Positions 50,312 through 59,678 are shown, numbered from the stretch's first letter. The stretch is 64,000 nt of DNA from Paenibacillus plantarum (GCF_013141695.1 NZ_WHNY01000041.1:94810-158809); one strand, 5' to 3'. A program made the numbers and translations. The notes: a model not told the origin generated them from the letters alone.

Positions 50312-51547
50312 ATGCTAGACAAGATTATGCTTTCCGTTCAAGTCTTTTTGGCATTGATCGGTGCGTATCAGTTGTTTTTAACGTTTTTTGGTTGGTATCG
50401 TCCCAAAAACAAAAAGATGTTTGCTCCACAGAAATCGTTTGCAGTATTGGTTGCGGCTCATAATGAGGAACAAGTCGTCGGAGCTTTAATTGAGAACCTG
50501 AAGACCTTAGATTATCCGCGAGAGCTTTATGACATCTTCGTGATTTGTGACAACTGCACGGATAACACGGCTGACATTGCCCGTCACCACGGGGTGTATG
50601 CAATGGAGCGCCATAACCCGAACCTTAGAGGAAAAGGGTATGCGATTGAATGGATGCTCAAAGAGTTATGGAAGCGTGAGCGTCAGTACGATGGCATCGT
50701 GATGTTTGATGCGGATAACCTGGTTAGTCCAGATTATTTGATTCACATGAATAATGATCTGTGTTCAGGCTCCCGCGTGATTCAAGCTTACCTAGATACG
50801 AAAAATCCGAATGATTCATGGATCACAGGTTCGTTTGCGATCTCGTTCTTCTATGCGAACCGTTTTGTCCAAACGCCGCGTTCCAATTTAGGGCTTGCCA
50901 ATTACCTTGGTGGGACGGGCATGTGCTTCGACTCCGCTTTGTTAAAGCAAGTAGGCTGGCGGGCAACAAGCTTGGTTGAGGATCTTGAGTTCTCCATGAT
51001 GTGTGTGCAAATGGGGATTAAACCTACGTATAACTACGATACGCGTGTCTATGATGAAAAACCGTTAACGTTCAGTGCTTCTGCTAAGCAGCGTCTGCGT
51101 TGGATGCAAGGTCACTTTGAAGTGGCGAAGCGTTTCTTCTTCCCATTACTATGGCAAGGTATTAAGACAGGTAGCTGGGTGAAAATTGACGCGGCAATCT
51201 ATTCGGCGAATGTATACAATTTCTTCTTCGGTGCCATTCTAACGGTTATGCTGTGGATTCAATCCATGACTTCTCACGGCACAGCTGATTCAGCACTGGT
51301 TCATGTCAACCCTGTGCTTATCAATTCAATCAGCTTGGCGATCTATGTGCTGCTTCCGATGGCGATGTTAGTTGAAAAGGCAAACAAGAAGACTTATAAG
51401 TACTTGTTGCTTTACCCGATTTTCATGCTGTCATGGTGGCCGATTACGTTCTATGCGTTCTTCACGCAAAACAACAAACAATGGAGTCACACAGAGCATA
51501 CGCGTGTTATTCGGTTGGATGAAATGAAAAGTAAACAAGTGAGTTGA
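50312..51547 (+). CDS. Membrane-bound family 2 glycosyltransferase
   Basis: A 411-residue processive-type glycosyltransferase. The N-terminal hydrophobic segment (IMLSVQVFLALIGAYQLFLT) is followed by the GT2 domain: FAVLVAAHNEEQVVGALIEN, VICDNCTDNTADIARHHG, the DxD motif in MFDADNLV, the EDLEF acid motif and QRLRWMQGHFE (QxxRW). Three membrane segments close it (NFFFGAILTVMLWIQSM, INSISLAIYVLLPMAMLV, LLYPIFMLSWWPITFYAFF). The domain set is shared with poly-N-acetylglucosamine- and cellulose-synthase-like enzymes; the product is unknown. The stop overlaps the start of the infC promoter (-35 TTGACT at 51544). Confidence 0.9.
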   Translation: MLDKIMLSVQVFLALIGAYQLFLTFFGWYRPKNKKMFAPQKSFAVLVAAHNEEQVVGALIENLKTLDYPRELYDIFVICDNCTDNTADIARHHGVYAMERHNPNLRGKGYAIEWMLKELWKRERQYDGIVMFDADNLVSPDYLIHMNNDLCSGSRVIQAYLDTKNPNDSWITGSFAISFFYANRFVQTPRSNLGLANYLGGTGMCFDSALLKQVGWRATSLVEDLEFSMMCVQMGIKPTYNYDTRVYDEKPLTFSASAKQRLRWMQGHFEVAKRFFFPLLWQGIKTGSWVKIDAAIYSANVYNFFFGAILTVMLWIQSMTSHGTADSALVHVNPVLINSISLAIYVLLPMAMLVEKANKKTYKYLLLYPIFMLSWWPITFYAFFTQNNKQWSHTEHTRVIRLDEMKSKQVS

Positions 51548-51572
51548 CTTTTCTAGAATGAGATGATAATAT
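51544..51572 (+). promoter_or_regulatory. Sigma-A promoter of the infC-rpmI-rplT operon
   Basis: TTGACT (51544-51549), 17 bases, TAATAT (51567-51572). It overlaps the stop codon of the glycosyltransferase gene and leads straight into the L20 leader. Confidence 0.75.
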
Positions 51573-51574
51573 GT

Positions 51575-51720
51575 TTCAAGTAAAGCAGAAGCGCCCGCTT
51601 CTCACCTGACTAACGTAACGTTGGCTGGTTTGAATGAATCATCATGTATATTCAATAGGTTTGTCTTAAACCTGTTATTGATGAAGATGTGGGCCCACTG
51701 TGCCCGCATCTTTTTTATAT
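51575..51720 (+). ncRNA. Ribosomal protein L20 leader
   Basis: The untranslated leader has the known Bacillales features: an AAGCAGAAGCGCCCGCTTCT hairpin followed by CACCT, a central region with AGGTTTGTCTTAAACCT pairing, and the attenuator terminator GATGTGGGC...GCCCGCATC followed by six T residues (51692-51718). In this RNA class, free L20 (RplT) binds the leader and promotes termination, so excess L20 shuts off its own operon. It lies exactly upstream of infC, which supports the call. Boundaries are approximate. Confidence 0.85.
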
Positions 51721-51758
51721 TTGGAAGAGAGTTACATACTTTATGGAGGTGGAACACG

Positions 51759-52274
51759 ATTAGCAAAGACCATATGATTAATGACGAGATTCGTGTGAAG
51801 GAAGTACGCCTTATTGGGGCGGACGGAGAACAACTTGGTATAACACCAATTCGCGAAGCTCTTCAAATTGCACTTGACGCGAACCTTGATTTAGTAAACG
51901 TTGCACCGACGGCGAAGCCGCCTGTCTGCCGCATTATGGATTACGGCAAGTTCCGTTATGAAACGCAGAAGAAAGAAAAAGAAGCACGTAAGAATCAGAA
52001 GATTGTGGATATCAAAGAAATTCGCCTGAGTGCGACGATCGATGAACATGATTTCCAAACGAAGCTTCGCAACGCAGTTAAGTTTCTTGGTGAAGGCGAT
52101 AAAGTTAAAGCAAGCGTTCGTTTCCGTGGTCGTGAAATTGCGCACTCGGAGATTGGTCGCAAAGTGCTTGAGCGCCTTGCTACAGAAACTGCTGAAATCT
52201 CCTCGCAGGAGCGTGCTCCTAAGCTTGAGGGAAGAAGCATGATCATGATCTTAACGCCAAAAGCGACAACTTAG
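51759..52274 (+). CDS. infC: Translation initiation factor IF-3 (AUU start)
   Basis: A 171-residue initiation factor that checks the start codon-anticodon pairing on the 30S subunit. N-domain: [41 protein letters not shown]-domain: [35 protein letters not shown]. The start is the ATT at 51759: GGAGGTGG lies 5 bases before it, giving (M)[10 protein letters not shown] as in Bacillus IF-3. The next in-frame ATG (51774) would cut the conserved N-terminus. AUU starts of infC are known to let IF-3 repress its own translation. The operon is infC-rpmI-rplT. Confidence 0.95.
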   Translation: MSKDHMINDEIRVKEVRLIGADGEQLGITPIREALQIALDANLDLVNVAPTAKPPVCRIMDYGKFRYETQKKEKEARKNQKIVDIKEIRLSATIDEHDFQTKLRNAVKFLGEGDKVKASVRFRGREIAHSEIGRKVLERLATETAEISSQERAPKLEGRSMIMILTPKATT

Positions 52275-52306
52275 GCGAGTATACTAAATTAGGAGGAACA
52301 AACAAC

Positions 52307-52510
52307 ATGCCGAAAATGAAAACACACAGCAGCCTGAAAGGCCGTTTCAAAATCACTGGCACAGGCAAAGTGATGAGATACAAACAAGGTAAGAACCACT
52401 TGCTTTCTGGTAAATCATCCAAGCAAAAACGCGTATTGTCCACGAACCCAACAATGGCTCCTGGCGATGTACGTCGTTTGCAACAACAACTGTCCCTTAT
52501 CAAAGGTTAA
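52307..52510 (+). CDS. rpmI: 50S ribosomal protein L35
   Basis: A 67-residue, highly basic ribosomal protein (PKMKTHSSLKGRFKITGTGK, HLLSGKSSKQKR), with the normal L35 length. TTAGGAGG precedes the ATG. Second gene of the infC operon, with strong translation signals and codon use of a highly expressed gene. Confidence 0.97.
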   Translation: MPKMKTHSSLKGRFKITGTGKVMRYKQGKNHLLSGKSSKQKRVLSTNPTMAPGDVRRLQQQLSLIKG

Positions 52511-52566
52511 TTGTAACGCAGCATAAAATTCGAACATCATTTATATATCCCAGGAGGTAGTTCACA

Positions 52567-52926
52567 ATGGCAAGAGTCAAGGGCGGATTTATTCGCGCTC
52601 ACCGTCGTAAGAAAATTTTGAAATTAGCAAAAGGTTATTTCGGTTCCAAACACCGTTTATTTAAAACAGCTAAAGAGCAAGTAATGAAGTCATTGGTATA
52701 TGCATACCGTGACCGTCGTCAAACAAAACGTAACTTCCGTAGACTTTGGATTACTCGTATCAATGCAGGCGCTCGTCAAAACGGCTTGAGCTACAGCAAA
52801 TTGATGCACGGCCTTAAATTGGCTGGTATCGAAGTTAACCGTAAAATCTTGGCTGACCTAGCTGTGAATGATTCCAAAGCGTTCAACGATTTGGCAACAG
52901 CTGCAAAAGCGAAAGTAAACGCGTAA
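52567..52926 (+). CDS. rplT: 50S ribosomal protein L20
   Basis: A 119-residue ribosomal protein and the regulator of its own operon through the leader at 51575-51720. Recognised by the N-terminal [40 protein letters not shown] and [20 protein letters not shown]. The N-terminal extended tail and C-terminal globular RNA-binding domain (which binds the leader) are both present. GGAGGTAG lies before the ATG, and a terminator follows. Confidence 0.97.
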   Translation: MARVKGGFIRAHRRKKILKLAKGYFGSKHRLFKTAKEQVMKSLVYAYRDRRQTKRNFRRLWITRINAGARQNGLSYSKLMHGLKLAGIEVNRKILADLAVNDSKAFNDLATAAKAKVNA

Positions 52927-52943
52927 GCAATGCTTCGCGCCTA

Positions 52944-52978
52944 AGAGCTTGTCCCCTTCAGGGGGCAGGCTCTTTTTT
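52944..52978 (+). terminator. Terminator after rplT
   Basis: AGAGCTTGTCCCC pairs with GGGGGCAGGCTCT (two mismatches or wobbles) around TTCA, followed by six T residues. Confidence 0.85.
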
Positions 52979-53003
52979 ATCTAATGGAGAATTGCCGTAG
53001 AAC

Positions 53004-54107
53004 TCACATGTCTGATGTGGCCTGTGGGGCTGGAAGCTTCCGAAAACGGATCACGATAAACATGAGTAGGGGAATGATCACCTGAAATAACGGGTAAAGC
53101 TTCACGCTAAACTTAAGTCCTAGCCAAACGTGCACAGAATAGTTGGGTTCAAGGAATGAAGTGATGAAGATGAGGCAGCCCACAATAACAAGCCAGGTAG
53201 CTTTCCGTAAGAAAGGAAAGATGTGCGCGAAGGCATAGACAGCTCCCCAGAAGAAGGTTGTCATTTTGACAAATAGGCCAAGAAAGAGCAATAACGTGAC
53301 AAGAACATCGAGGCGTTCAAATATATCCCCAACCTCAATGAGCTGGACAGTTTGCAGGAAGGGCAAAGTGCTGTTGGCAGACAGTGTGGTGCCGAGTACA
53401 GAAATGTTGATGATATTCATCAAAATCAAGAAGAGAGATACGATGGTGTAAGCCGTAAGACTTAGCTTTTTCACCTTCTTTTGTTCGGGCAGCATATGCC
53501 AAATCATGAAGAAGATAATGGTTTGCCCGAAAGGGAAAGAGACCATGTCCGGAAAGGCTGCTCGAAGGACGGGTTTAAAGCCATTTTCTAGGAAGGGCAA
53601 CAAATTATCGAAATGAATCAAATGGGCGATGCTAATGAGGAAAATAAGTAAACCATAGCTGATAGCAACGATAGGAAGCAGCGCTTCTGTCACTCGAAAT
53701 AGGGTATCTACCCCCATCATGATCGCGTACGAGGCTAACAGTAGGATGATGAACATGGTGATGTATTTAGGTGTTGTGTTCAGTAACGTTAAATTCGAGA
53801 TTTCTCCGAAATCACGGACATTTCTCATGGACTCATAAGCAAAATAGATCGCAAAGGAAACTCCGAGGACACTGCCGGCGACTTTGCCGAAACAGATCCG
53901 AAGGAGTCCGATGATGTCCTGCTCAGGAGCTCGTCGTTGAATGGATACAAACATTAGCATTAAGAAGAATCCGGCTGTTGCTGCTGCCAACATGGCAAGC
54001 CAAGAGTCCTGCTTCGCACCGCTCCCTAGCGCGAATAACGGAGTGCTCCCGATTTCGAATAGGATGATCATAACAACGAGCTGATAGTTCGTAATGCGTT
54101 CTTCCAA
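53004..54107 (-). CDS. GerAB-type spore germination permease
   Basis: A 367-residue membrane protein of the endospore germination permease family (GerAB/GerKB, APC superfamily) with about ten hydrophobic segments (YQLVVMIILFEIGSTPLFALG at the start; IIFFMIWHMLP, ILMNIINISVLGTTLSANST, LLLFLGLFVKMTTFFWGAV). The B subunit is thought to bind the germinant in the inner spore membrane. The start is TTG at 54107, with GAGGTAGAGGG upstream. It is last in the operon order A-C-B; a gap of 36 bases separates it from the C gene. Confidence 0.9.
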   Translation of the reverse strand: MEERITNYQLVVMIILFEIGSTPLFALGSGAKQDSWLAMLAAATAGFFLMLMFVSIQRRAPEQDIIGLLRICFGKVAGSVLGVSFAIYFAYESMRNVRDFGEISNLTLLNTTPKYITMFIILLLASYAIMMGVDTLFRVTEALLPIVAISYGLLIFLISIAHLIHFDNLLPFLENGFKPVLRAAFPDMVSFPFGQTIIFFMIWHMLPEQKKVKKLSLTAYTIVSLFLILMNIINISVLGTTLSANSTLPFLQTVQLIEVGDIFERLDVLVTLLLFLGLFVKMTTFFWGAVYAFAHIFPFLRKATWLVIVGCLIFITSFLEPNYSVHVWLGLKFSVKLYPLFQVIIPLLMFIVIRFRKLPAPQATSDM

Positions 54108-54143
54108 GACCCTCTACCTCATCCCACTGTGAACTAGAACAGC

Positions 54144-55373
54144 TCACTCACCTGTTTCTTTGGACATTTCCTTGAAAGCTTTACCACTCATACCGATTCT
54201 TGTGATCTTCACTTTCACATTAGTTGCTAGTTCAAGTTTGGCGAAATGCTCCCCCCAATCGGGTTTAACCTGTTTCCAAATCTTGGGGTCGTGCTTATGT
54301 ATTGCATCTGCGAAATGGAAGACATCTAGATTGTTCTGAACAGCGACTTGAAAGGCATCGGCCATGAGGCGTGTGATTTCGGCACTTGCGATTCGTTCCA
54401 TGGTATGCAAATCCTTAGGCTGCGTAGGGTCATTCGGACAGCCATTCTCATTCAGGGTACCACTTGTATACACATCAACATGCATAACCAAATGGCCATC
54501 TTCAGAGAAGAAAGGCTTCAATTTGCTTTTACTCTGATCGACACGCAGTGCTGCTTTAATATCTTTGCTTCCTTCTGTACAACCAAAGAACAAGGTCGTC
54601 TGTTGAATGGTATTCCGAATCCAACTGATGCCATATTCCTGTTCGGCTGTAAACCAGCCAATTAGTTTGTCTTTTTTAAACACAGCCATTCTGCCAAGCC
54701 TAAGCTTATTGGTGAAGGATGTTTTCTTAAGCGTGGCAATTGTCGTATTCTCACCTTCACCAGAGATCACAATTTCGGGGACAAGTGTGAAGGGGGCGTC
54801 GCTTGCGATCCCCATCATCATTTGATACATGGAGACTTGTTGGAAATTAGAACCGTTTTCAGTCTCGTTGTGAATCATATTTTTGATGGCAGCTCCAGGC
54901 ACTTTCTCCAGTGGAACAATTTGTTCCAGAATTTTGCGCCCTTCACCACTTGTCACTAGAATGCCCACCGTTTCGCGTGAATCTGAATTGCGCAGGTAGA
55001 CGTCCAGTAACTGGGAAATACCTTCTTTGGCGGCCTTTTCACCGATGACAATCACACGATTATGTGCAAAAAAAAGAGATCTTGGCATCTCTAAGCTCGA
55101 TTGCTGTACAGCCCCTCGGATCGAACCGCCGCTTGTAGAGAAAACCATGACAGGCGCTTGCTGCCCAGGGCTTCCCCCTGTATTCGGGTTGGCGATGGAT
55201 TGCGGGATAACAACCTGATAGGAAACCGTCCAGACCTTTCCGTCCCAATCGATCGCGGTCGCTGAGGTGATAGCAAGTTGGTTCAGTTCTTTGCGATCCC
55301 AACAGCCTGTTAGCAGCAAACAGCATAAACTGAGGGTCATCAGACTCAAGTAACGGTTGAGCTTCTGATTCAT
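54144..55373 (-). CDS. GerAC-type spore germination lipoprotein
   Basis: A 409-residue Ger(x)C-family lipoprotein. The signal sequence ends in a lipobox (CLLLTGCWDRKELNQLA; Cys anchored, with the typical WDRxE after it). The rest follows the family: ATAIDWDGKVWTVSYQVVIP, a Ser/Gly-rich FSTSGGSIRGAVQQSS, DVYLRNSDSRETVGILVTSG, and C-terminal KPDWGEHFAKLELATNVKVK. The C subunit sits on the outer face of the inner spore membrane and is needed for receptor assembly. Start at 55373 after GGGAGGATATCGAC; the frame opens further at 55394 without support. Ends close to the B gene. Confidence 0.92.
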   Translation of the reverse strand: MNQKLNRYLSLMTLSLCCLLLTGCWDRKELNQLAITSATAIDWDGKVWTVSYQVVIPQSIANPNTGGSPGQQAPVMVFSTSGGSIRGAVQQSSLEMPRSLFFAHNRVIVIGEKAAKEGISQLLDVYLRNSDSRETVGILVTSGEGRKILEQIVPLEKVPGAAIKNMIHNETENGSNFQQVSMYQMMMGIASDAPFTLVPEIVISGEGENTTIATLKKTSFTNKLRLGRMAVFKKDKLIGWFTAEQEYGISWIRNTIQQTTLFFGCTEGSKDIKAALRVDQSKSKLKPFFSEDGHLVMHVDVYTSGTLNENGCPNDPTQPKDLHTMERIASAEITRLMADAFQVAVQNNLDVFHFADAIHKHDPKIWKQVKPDWGEHFAKLELATNVKVKITRIGMSGKAFKEMSKETGE

Positions 55374-55397
55374 GTCGATATCCTCCCAGAGCATGTC

Positions 55398-56927
55398 TTA
55401 GACGCGATCTTTTCTAGGTGGAGATGGCTTATCATAGGGCTTATTTCTGGTTGTGTTAGACCGGGTAAAAGGACGTAAGCCTGTTAACCAACGTGGCACC
55501 CGTATCAATGTGTCCTTGAGTGAACTCACAGTGAGTGGTGCGACAGGCGTCAAATAGGGAACACCAAAGGAGTGTAGCGAAGCCAGATGGATTAAGATGG
55601 CCATACAACCTGTCAAGATGCCGAATAAGCCAAATGAGCCTGCCAACAACATCAGCCCGAAGCGAATTAATCTGGCGGCAACAGCCATATTCAGTGCGGG
55701 TGTCACGAAGTTCGAAATCGCTGTAAAGGAAACGATGATAACCATGGCGGCAGAAACTAATCCTGCTTGAACAGAGGCTTGCCCAAGTACAAGCGCACCT
55801 ACAATCGAAATGGCGGATCCAATCACGCGTGGCATACGCACGCCTGCTTCACGGAGCACTTCGAAGGTAATTTCCATAAGCAGCGCTTCTAGTAAGGCTG
55901 GGAAAGGAACGCCTTCGCGTTGTGCGGCCAAAGAGATGAGCAAGGTCGTCGGCAGCATTTCCTGATGAAACGTCGTGATCGCGATATAGAGGGACGGAAG
56001 CAGCATCGAGACGAAAAAGGAAATATAGCGAATAGCTCGTATGAACGTTGCAATGTCGAAACGCTGATAGTAATCCTCACTCGATTTCAAAAAGCTGAAA
56101 AAGGTAACGGGCGCTTGTAAAACGAAAGGCGTGCCATCGACAAGGATCGCAATCTGACCTTCGAGAATACCTGCGGCTATCGCATCAGGTCGTTCAGAAT
56201 TCATGATTGTAGGAAACGGGGAGTAAGTGACATCCTCGATATATTCCTCAATAAATCCGCTTTCTAGGATACTGTCCGTATCAATTCGCTCTAATCGCGA
56301 TGTGGCTTCTGTAACTACCCGTTCATCGGCAATACCCTCCAAGTAGCAAATGATGACCTCGGTTTGGGTATACCGGCCAATGCGCAAGGAAATAAATCGA
56401 AGATCAGGAGATCTAATTTTTCTCCGTATTAAAGAGGTGTTCGTACGAATATCCTCCGTAAAGCTTTCCTTTGGGCCACGTACTACAGTTTGCGTTTGAG
56501 GTTCTTCAATAGCTCTCTTGTCCCACCCTGAGGTACCAGCGATGATAACTTCTTCATAGCCATCCGCAATAAGAATGGTATTACCCCCTAGGAGGGCAGC
56601 GAGGACAGCGGTTCCTTCCTTACTCAAGGTTAGTTCACTGATCGTGATCGCCTGACACAACAAATCATGGAAGCAAATATCCTGCTCCCAATAGGATGTA
56701 TTCTCATGAGCGGTGAGGAGAGGCTTTGACACGTGTTCATTCAAAATATCATTTTGGACAAGTCCATCAATGTAAAATAAAGCAACACTATTCGTTTCTG
56801 GATATACGCCAATTTCTAATTGTCGATAGTACACATCCGAACTTTTGCCTAATTGATCTTGAAGCCATTTGACGTTGTCTTGCAGCGATGTGGTCATGGG
56901 GAAAGGGACTTGCAGAGACGTTTTCAT
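55398..56927 (-). CDS. GerAA-type spore germination protein
   Basis: A 509-residue GerA-family A subunit. A soluble N-domain (residues 1-275; LQDNVKWLQDQLGKSSDVYY, VVRGPKESFTEDIRTNTSLI, YCLEGIAD) is followed by membrane segments (YISFFVSMLLPSLYIAITTF, SAISIVGALVLGQASVQAGL, LMLLAGSFGLFGILTGCMAI) and the conserved PFPALLEALLMEITFEVLRE and DTLIRVPRW stretches. It would join B and C subunits in a germinant receptor of the inner membrane. Followed 24 bases later by the C gene. GAGGAGG lies before the ATG. The germinant is not predictable. Confidence 0.93.
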   Translation of the reverse strand: MKTSLQVPFPMTTSLQDNVKWLQDQLGKSSDVYYRQLEIGVYPETNSVALFYIDGLVQNDILNEHVSKPLLTAHENTSYWEQDICFHDLLCQAITISELTLSKEGTAVLAALLGGNTILIADGYEEVIIAGTSGWDKRAIEEPQTQTVVRGPKESFTEDIRTNTSLIRRKIRSPDLRFISLRIGRYTQTEVIICYLEGIADERVVTEATSRLERIDTDSILESGFIEEYIEDVTYSPFPTIMNSERPDAIAAGILEGQIAILVDGTPFVLQAPVTFFSFLKSSEDYYQRFDIATFIRAIRYISFFVSMLLPSLYIAITTFHQEMLPTTLLISLAAQREGVPFPALLEALLMEITFEVLREAGVRMPRVIGSAISIVGALVLGQASVQAGLVSAAMVIIVSFTAISNFVTPALNMAVAARLIRFGLMLLAGSFGLFGILTGCMAILIHLASLHSFGVPYLTPVAPLTVSSLKDTLIRVPRWLTGLRPFTRSNTTRNKPYDKPSPPRKDRV

Positions 56928-57003
56928 TGTAGGCCTCCTCAGAACTTTCCATAGAATTGGTATTATCTTCTCTCACTTTCCATTGTTTTATTCGATCTAC
57001 CTA

Positions 57004-57032
57004 TTGACTATTGGCTTTCAGATGCATATAAT
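57004..57032 (+). promoter_or_regulatory. Sigma-A promoter of the ilv-leu operon
   Basis: TTGACT (57004-57009), a spacer of exactly 17 bases, TATAAT (57027-57032), with transcription expected near 57039, just before the T-box leader. Confidence 0.85.
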
Positions 57033-57059
57033 AATCTTTAATCATATTTGATATGGTGA

Positions 57060-57390
57060 AGCATACGAATGAATCGCTATGAAGAGGAAGAAGTAATAAG
57101 GGCACTTATGCGCAGAGAGCGTTGGACTTGCTGAAACCATCGCCTTAATCCCTTACGTACGAAGTCACCTCGGAGCTGTTTTCCTGAAACATGTGCATTA
57201 TTCACACGTAGTAGGGAGAACCGGAAGAGCACACGTTATCGTGCTGAGGGTAATGTTCGTTCATGAACATTCCTGCTAAGGTTATGTGCTGTGAGGCATA
57301 TAGCAAATTTGGGTGGTACCACGGAAGCTTAAACCCCTTTCGTCCCGTTGAACACGTTTAGTGCGTGTCCGGGATGATAGGGGTTTTTCT
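57060..57390 (+). ncRNA. T-box leader of the ilvB operon (predicted valine specifier GUC)
   Basis: The leader has the T-box hallmarks: AGAGAGCGTTGGACTTGCTG with CTGAAA in stem I, the specifier-loop pattern GAAGTCACC...GGAGC, the T-box bulge sequence GGGTGGTACCACGG (57311-57324; the canonical form has GCG in place of ACG) and a terminator formed by AAACCCC/GGGGTTTTT (57330-57388). By comparison with the pattern gaaNNNacc in relatives, the specifier codon is read as GUC (57164-57166), i.e. valine. Uncharged tRNA would bind and stabilise the antiterminator, allowing synthesis of ilvB-ilvH-ilvC-leuA. Confidence 0.9.
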
Positions 57391-57447
57391 TATTTTCATG
57401 GCATGGTAGAAGATAACACGAATTGACTTTTCGAGAGGAGGATCACA

Positions 57448-59193
57448 ATGAATGTTCAAACTGAACCAAAACGCTCTAAAGAAGAACTAATTGAGAAGCT
57501 GACGCAGCCAGACCTGATTACAGGCTCCGAGATTTTGCTAAGAAGCTTATTGCTGGAGGGTGTGGACTGCGTCTTTGGATATCCAGGCGGCGCTGTACTG
57601 TACATCTATGATGCGATGCATGGTTTTGATGATTTCAATCACTTGTTGACTAGACATGAGCAAGGCGCAATTCACGCAGCTGACGGCTACGCTCGTTCAA
57701 CTGGCAAAGTTGGCGTATGTATCGCAACTTCCGGACCGGGGGCTACGAATCTAGTCACAGGTATTGCTACAGCATATATGGATTCTGTTCCTCTAGTCGT
57801 TATTACAGGTAACGTTGCAACGAACTTCATCGGTACGGATGCTTTCCAAGAGGCTGACATTACAGGTATTACAATGCCGATTACGAAGCACAGCTACTTG
57901 GTAAGAGATGTTAATGACCTGCCGCGTATCATTCACGAAGCATTCCATATTGCGAACTCAGGACGTAAGGGCCCGGTTCTCATTGACATACCAAAGGATG
58001 TCTCCGCTCATAAAACGATATTTAAGCCTGCAAAGGATGTAAGCATTCGTGGTTACAACCCTACGGTACAACCGAATAAGCTGCAAGTTGATAAGCTGAT
58101 CAAAGCCATCGAAGAGGCTGAACGTCCAGTAATCATTGCAGGGGGCGGCGTTGTTTATGCGGATGCTTCCAATGAATTGATCGAATTTATTAATAAAACA
58201 CGGATCCCAGTAGCCACGACTTTGCTTGGCTTAAGCGGCTTCCCAAGTGCACACGAGCTATGGCTTGGTATGCCAGGGATGCATGGAACGTTTACAGCGA
58301 ATACAGCGATCCAGAATGCAGATCTATTGATTTCTATCGGTTCCCGATTCGATGATCGAGTGACGATGAATTTGAATGGTTTTGCTCCAAAGGTAAAAGT
58401 GATCGCTCATATCGACGTAGATCCAGCTGAAATCGGCAAGAACGTGAAGACGGATATCCCATGCGTTGGTGATGTGAAAGCCGTTCTGGAGTATGCGAAT
58501 ACGAAAGCGAAGCCTGCGAATAACGCTGCATGGATCGCTGAGCTGCAAGAAAGCAAAGAGAAGTTCCCGTTGAAATACGGCGAAACCGAAACTGAGCTTA
58601 AGCCGCAATACGTTATTGAAATGATCAGCGAAACAACCAAAGGTGAAGCGATCATTACAACGGACGTTGGTCAGCATCAAATGTGGGCTGCGCAGTTCTA
58701 TAAATTCAAAAACCCTCGTTCCCTAGTAACATCAGGTGGACTTGGAACGATGGGCTTCGGATTCCCTTCGGCGATCGGCGCTCAAATGGGGAACCCTGAT
58801 AAACTAGTTGTTTCCATCAATGGAGACGGCGGCGTTCAGATGTGTGCGCAAGAACTTGCGATCTGTGCGATCAACAATATTCCGGTTAAAGTTGTTATTA
58901 TCAACAACCAAGTGCTTGGGATGGTTCGCCAATGGCAAGAAATCATTTATGAGAATCGCTATAGTCACATCGACTTGGCAGGAAGCCCTGATTTCGTGAA
59001 GCTTGCAGAAGCTTACGGCGTAAAAGGCTTGCGCGCAACGACGAAAGAAGAAGCGAGAAGAGTATGGCAGGAAGCCCTCGATACACCGGGGCCTGTCGTT
59101 ATTGATTTCGTCGTACCGAAGGGCGAGAACGTGTTCCCAATGGTTAAAGCTGGCGATACAATTAGTGACATGTTAATGGGGGATTCGGAATGA
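57448..59193 (+). CDS. ilvB: Acetolactate synthase, large (catalytic) subunit
   Basis: A 581-residue TPP- and FAD-dependent enzyme, first step of valine, leucine and isoleucine synthesis (2-acetolactate or 2-aceto-2-hydroxybutyrate). The TPP Glu lies in the HEQGAIHAADGYARSTG region, the FAD-contact ATSGPGATNLVTGIATAYMD follows, and the TPP-binding motif GDGGVQMCAQELAICAINN is in the C-domain. It has an extended N-terminus (QTEPKRSKEELIEKL) as in Bacillus IlvB. GAGAGGAGGATCAC precedes the ATG. Its stop overlaps the small subunit start as ATGA, which fits 1:1 synthesis of the two subunits. Controlled by the T-box upstream. Confidence 0.96.
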   Translation: MNVQTEPKRSKEELIEKLTQPDLITGSEILLRSLLLEGVDCVFGYPGGAVLYIYDAMHGFDDFNHLLTRHEQGAIHAADGYARSTGKVGVCIATSGPGATNLVTGIATAYMDSVPLVVITGNVATNFIGTDAFQEADITGITMPITKHSYLVRDVNDLPRIIHEAFHIANSGRKGPVLIDIPKDVSAHKTIFKPAKDVSIRGYNPTVQPNKLQVDKLIKAIEEAERPVIIAGGGVVYADASNELIEFINKTRIPVATTLLGLSGFPSAHELWLGMPGMHGTFTANTAIQNADLLISIGSRFDDRVTMNLNGFAPKVKVIAHIDVDPAEIGKNVKTDIPCVGDVKAVLEYANTKAKPANNAAWIAELQESKEKFPLKYGETETELKPQYVIEMISETTKGEAIITTDVGQHQMWAAQFYKFKNPRSLVTSGGLGTMGFGFPSAIGAQMGNPDKLVVSINGDGGVQMCAQELAICAINNIPVKVVIINNQVLGMVRQWQEIIYENRYSHIDLAGSPDFVKLAEAYGVKGLRATTKEEARRVWQEALDTPGPVVIDFVVPKGENVFPMVKAGDTISDMLMGDSE

Positions 59194-59678
59194 CAACTAA
59201 ACATACAGTTTCCGTACTCGTAAACAATCAGCCTGGTGTCCTGCAACGTGTTTCTGGTTTGTTTGGACGCCGCGGCTTTAACATTGAGAGCATCACTGTA
59301 GGAGAGTCCGAGGAAAACGGACTTTCCCGGATGGTTATCGTAACCACGGGTGATGATAACACATTGGAGCAAATCTCCAAGCAATTGTACAAGTTGATCG
59401 ACGTTATCAAGGTTGTGGACTTGAGCTCCAACCCAATGGTAGCTAGAGAACTTGCACTAATTAAAGTAAATGCTGAACCGCTTATGCGTCCTGAAATTCT
59501 AGGAATTGTTGAAACGTTCCGCGCGGCAGTTGTTGATATTGGTCCAGCTTCATTGATCGTGCAAGTTGTTGGAGATTCAGATAAAATAGATGCTATGGTC
59601 GAATTGCTTCGTCCTTATGGCATTCGTGAGCTTTCCCGTACGGGCGTTACTGCGATGATTCGCGGTTCGGTTAAATAA
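59190..59678 (+). CDS. ilvH: Acetolactate synthase, small (regulatory) subunit
   Basis: A 162-residue ACT-domain protein that activates the large subunit and mediates valine feedback inhibition. The N-terminal ACT domain is HTVSVLVNNQPGVLQRVSGL, GRRGFNIESITVG; a second domain (RELALIKVNAEP, VVDIGPASLIVQVVGDSDKI) follows. It overlaps the ilvB stop by four bases. The next 146 bases to ilvC hold a long hairpin. Confidence 0.95.
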   Translation: MTTKHTVSVLVNNQPGVLQRVSGLFGRRGFNIESITVGESEENGLSRMVIVTTGDDNTLEQISKQLYKLIDVIKVVDLSSNPMVARELALIKVNAEPLMRPEILGIVETFRAAVVDIGPASLIVQVVGDSDKIDAMVELLRPYGIRELSRTGVTAMIRGSVK

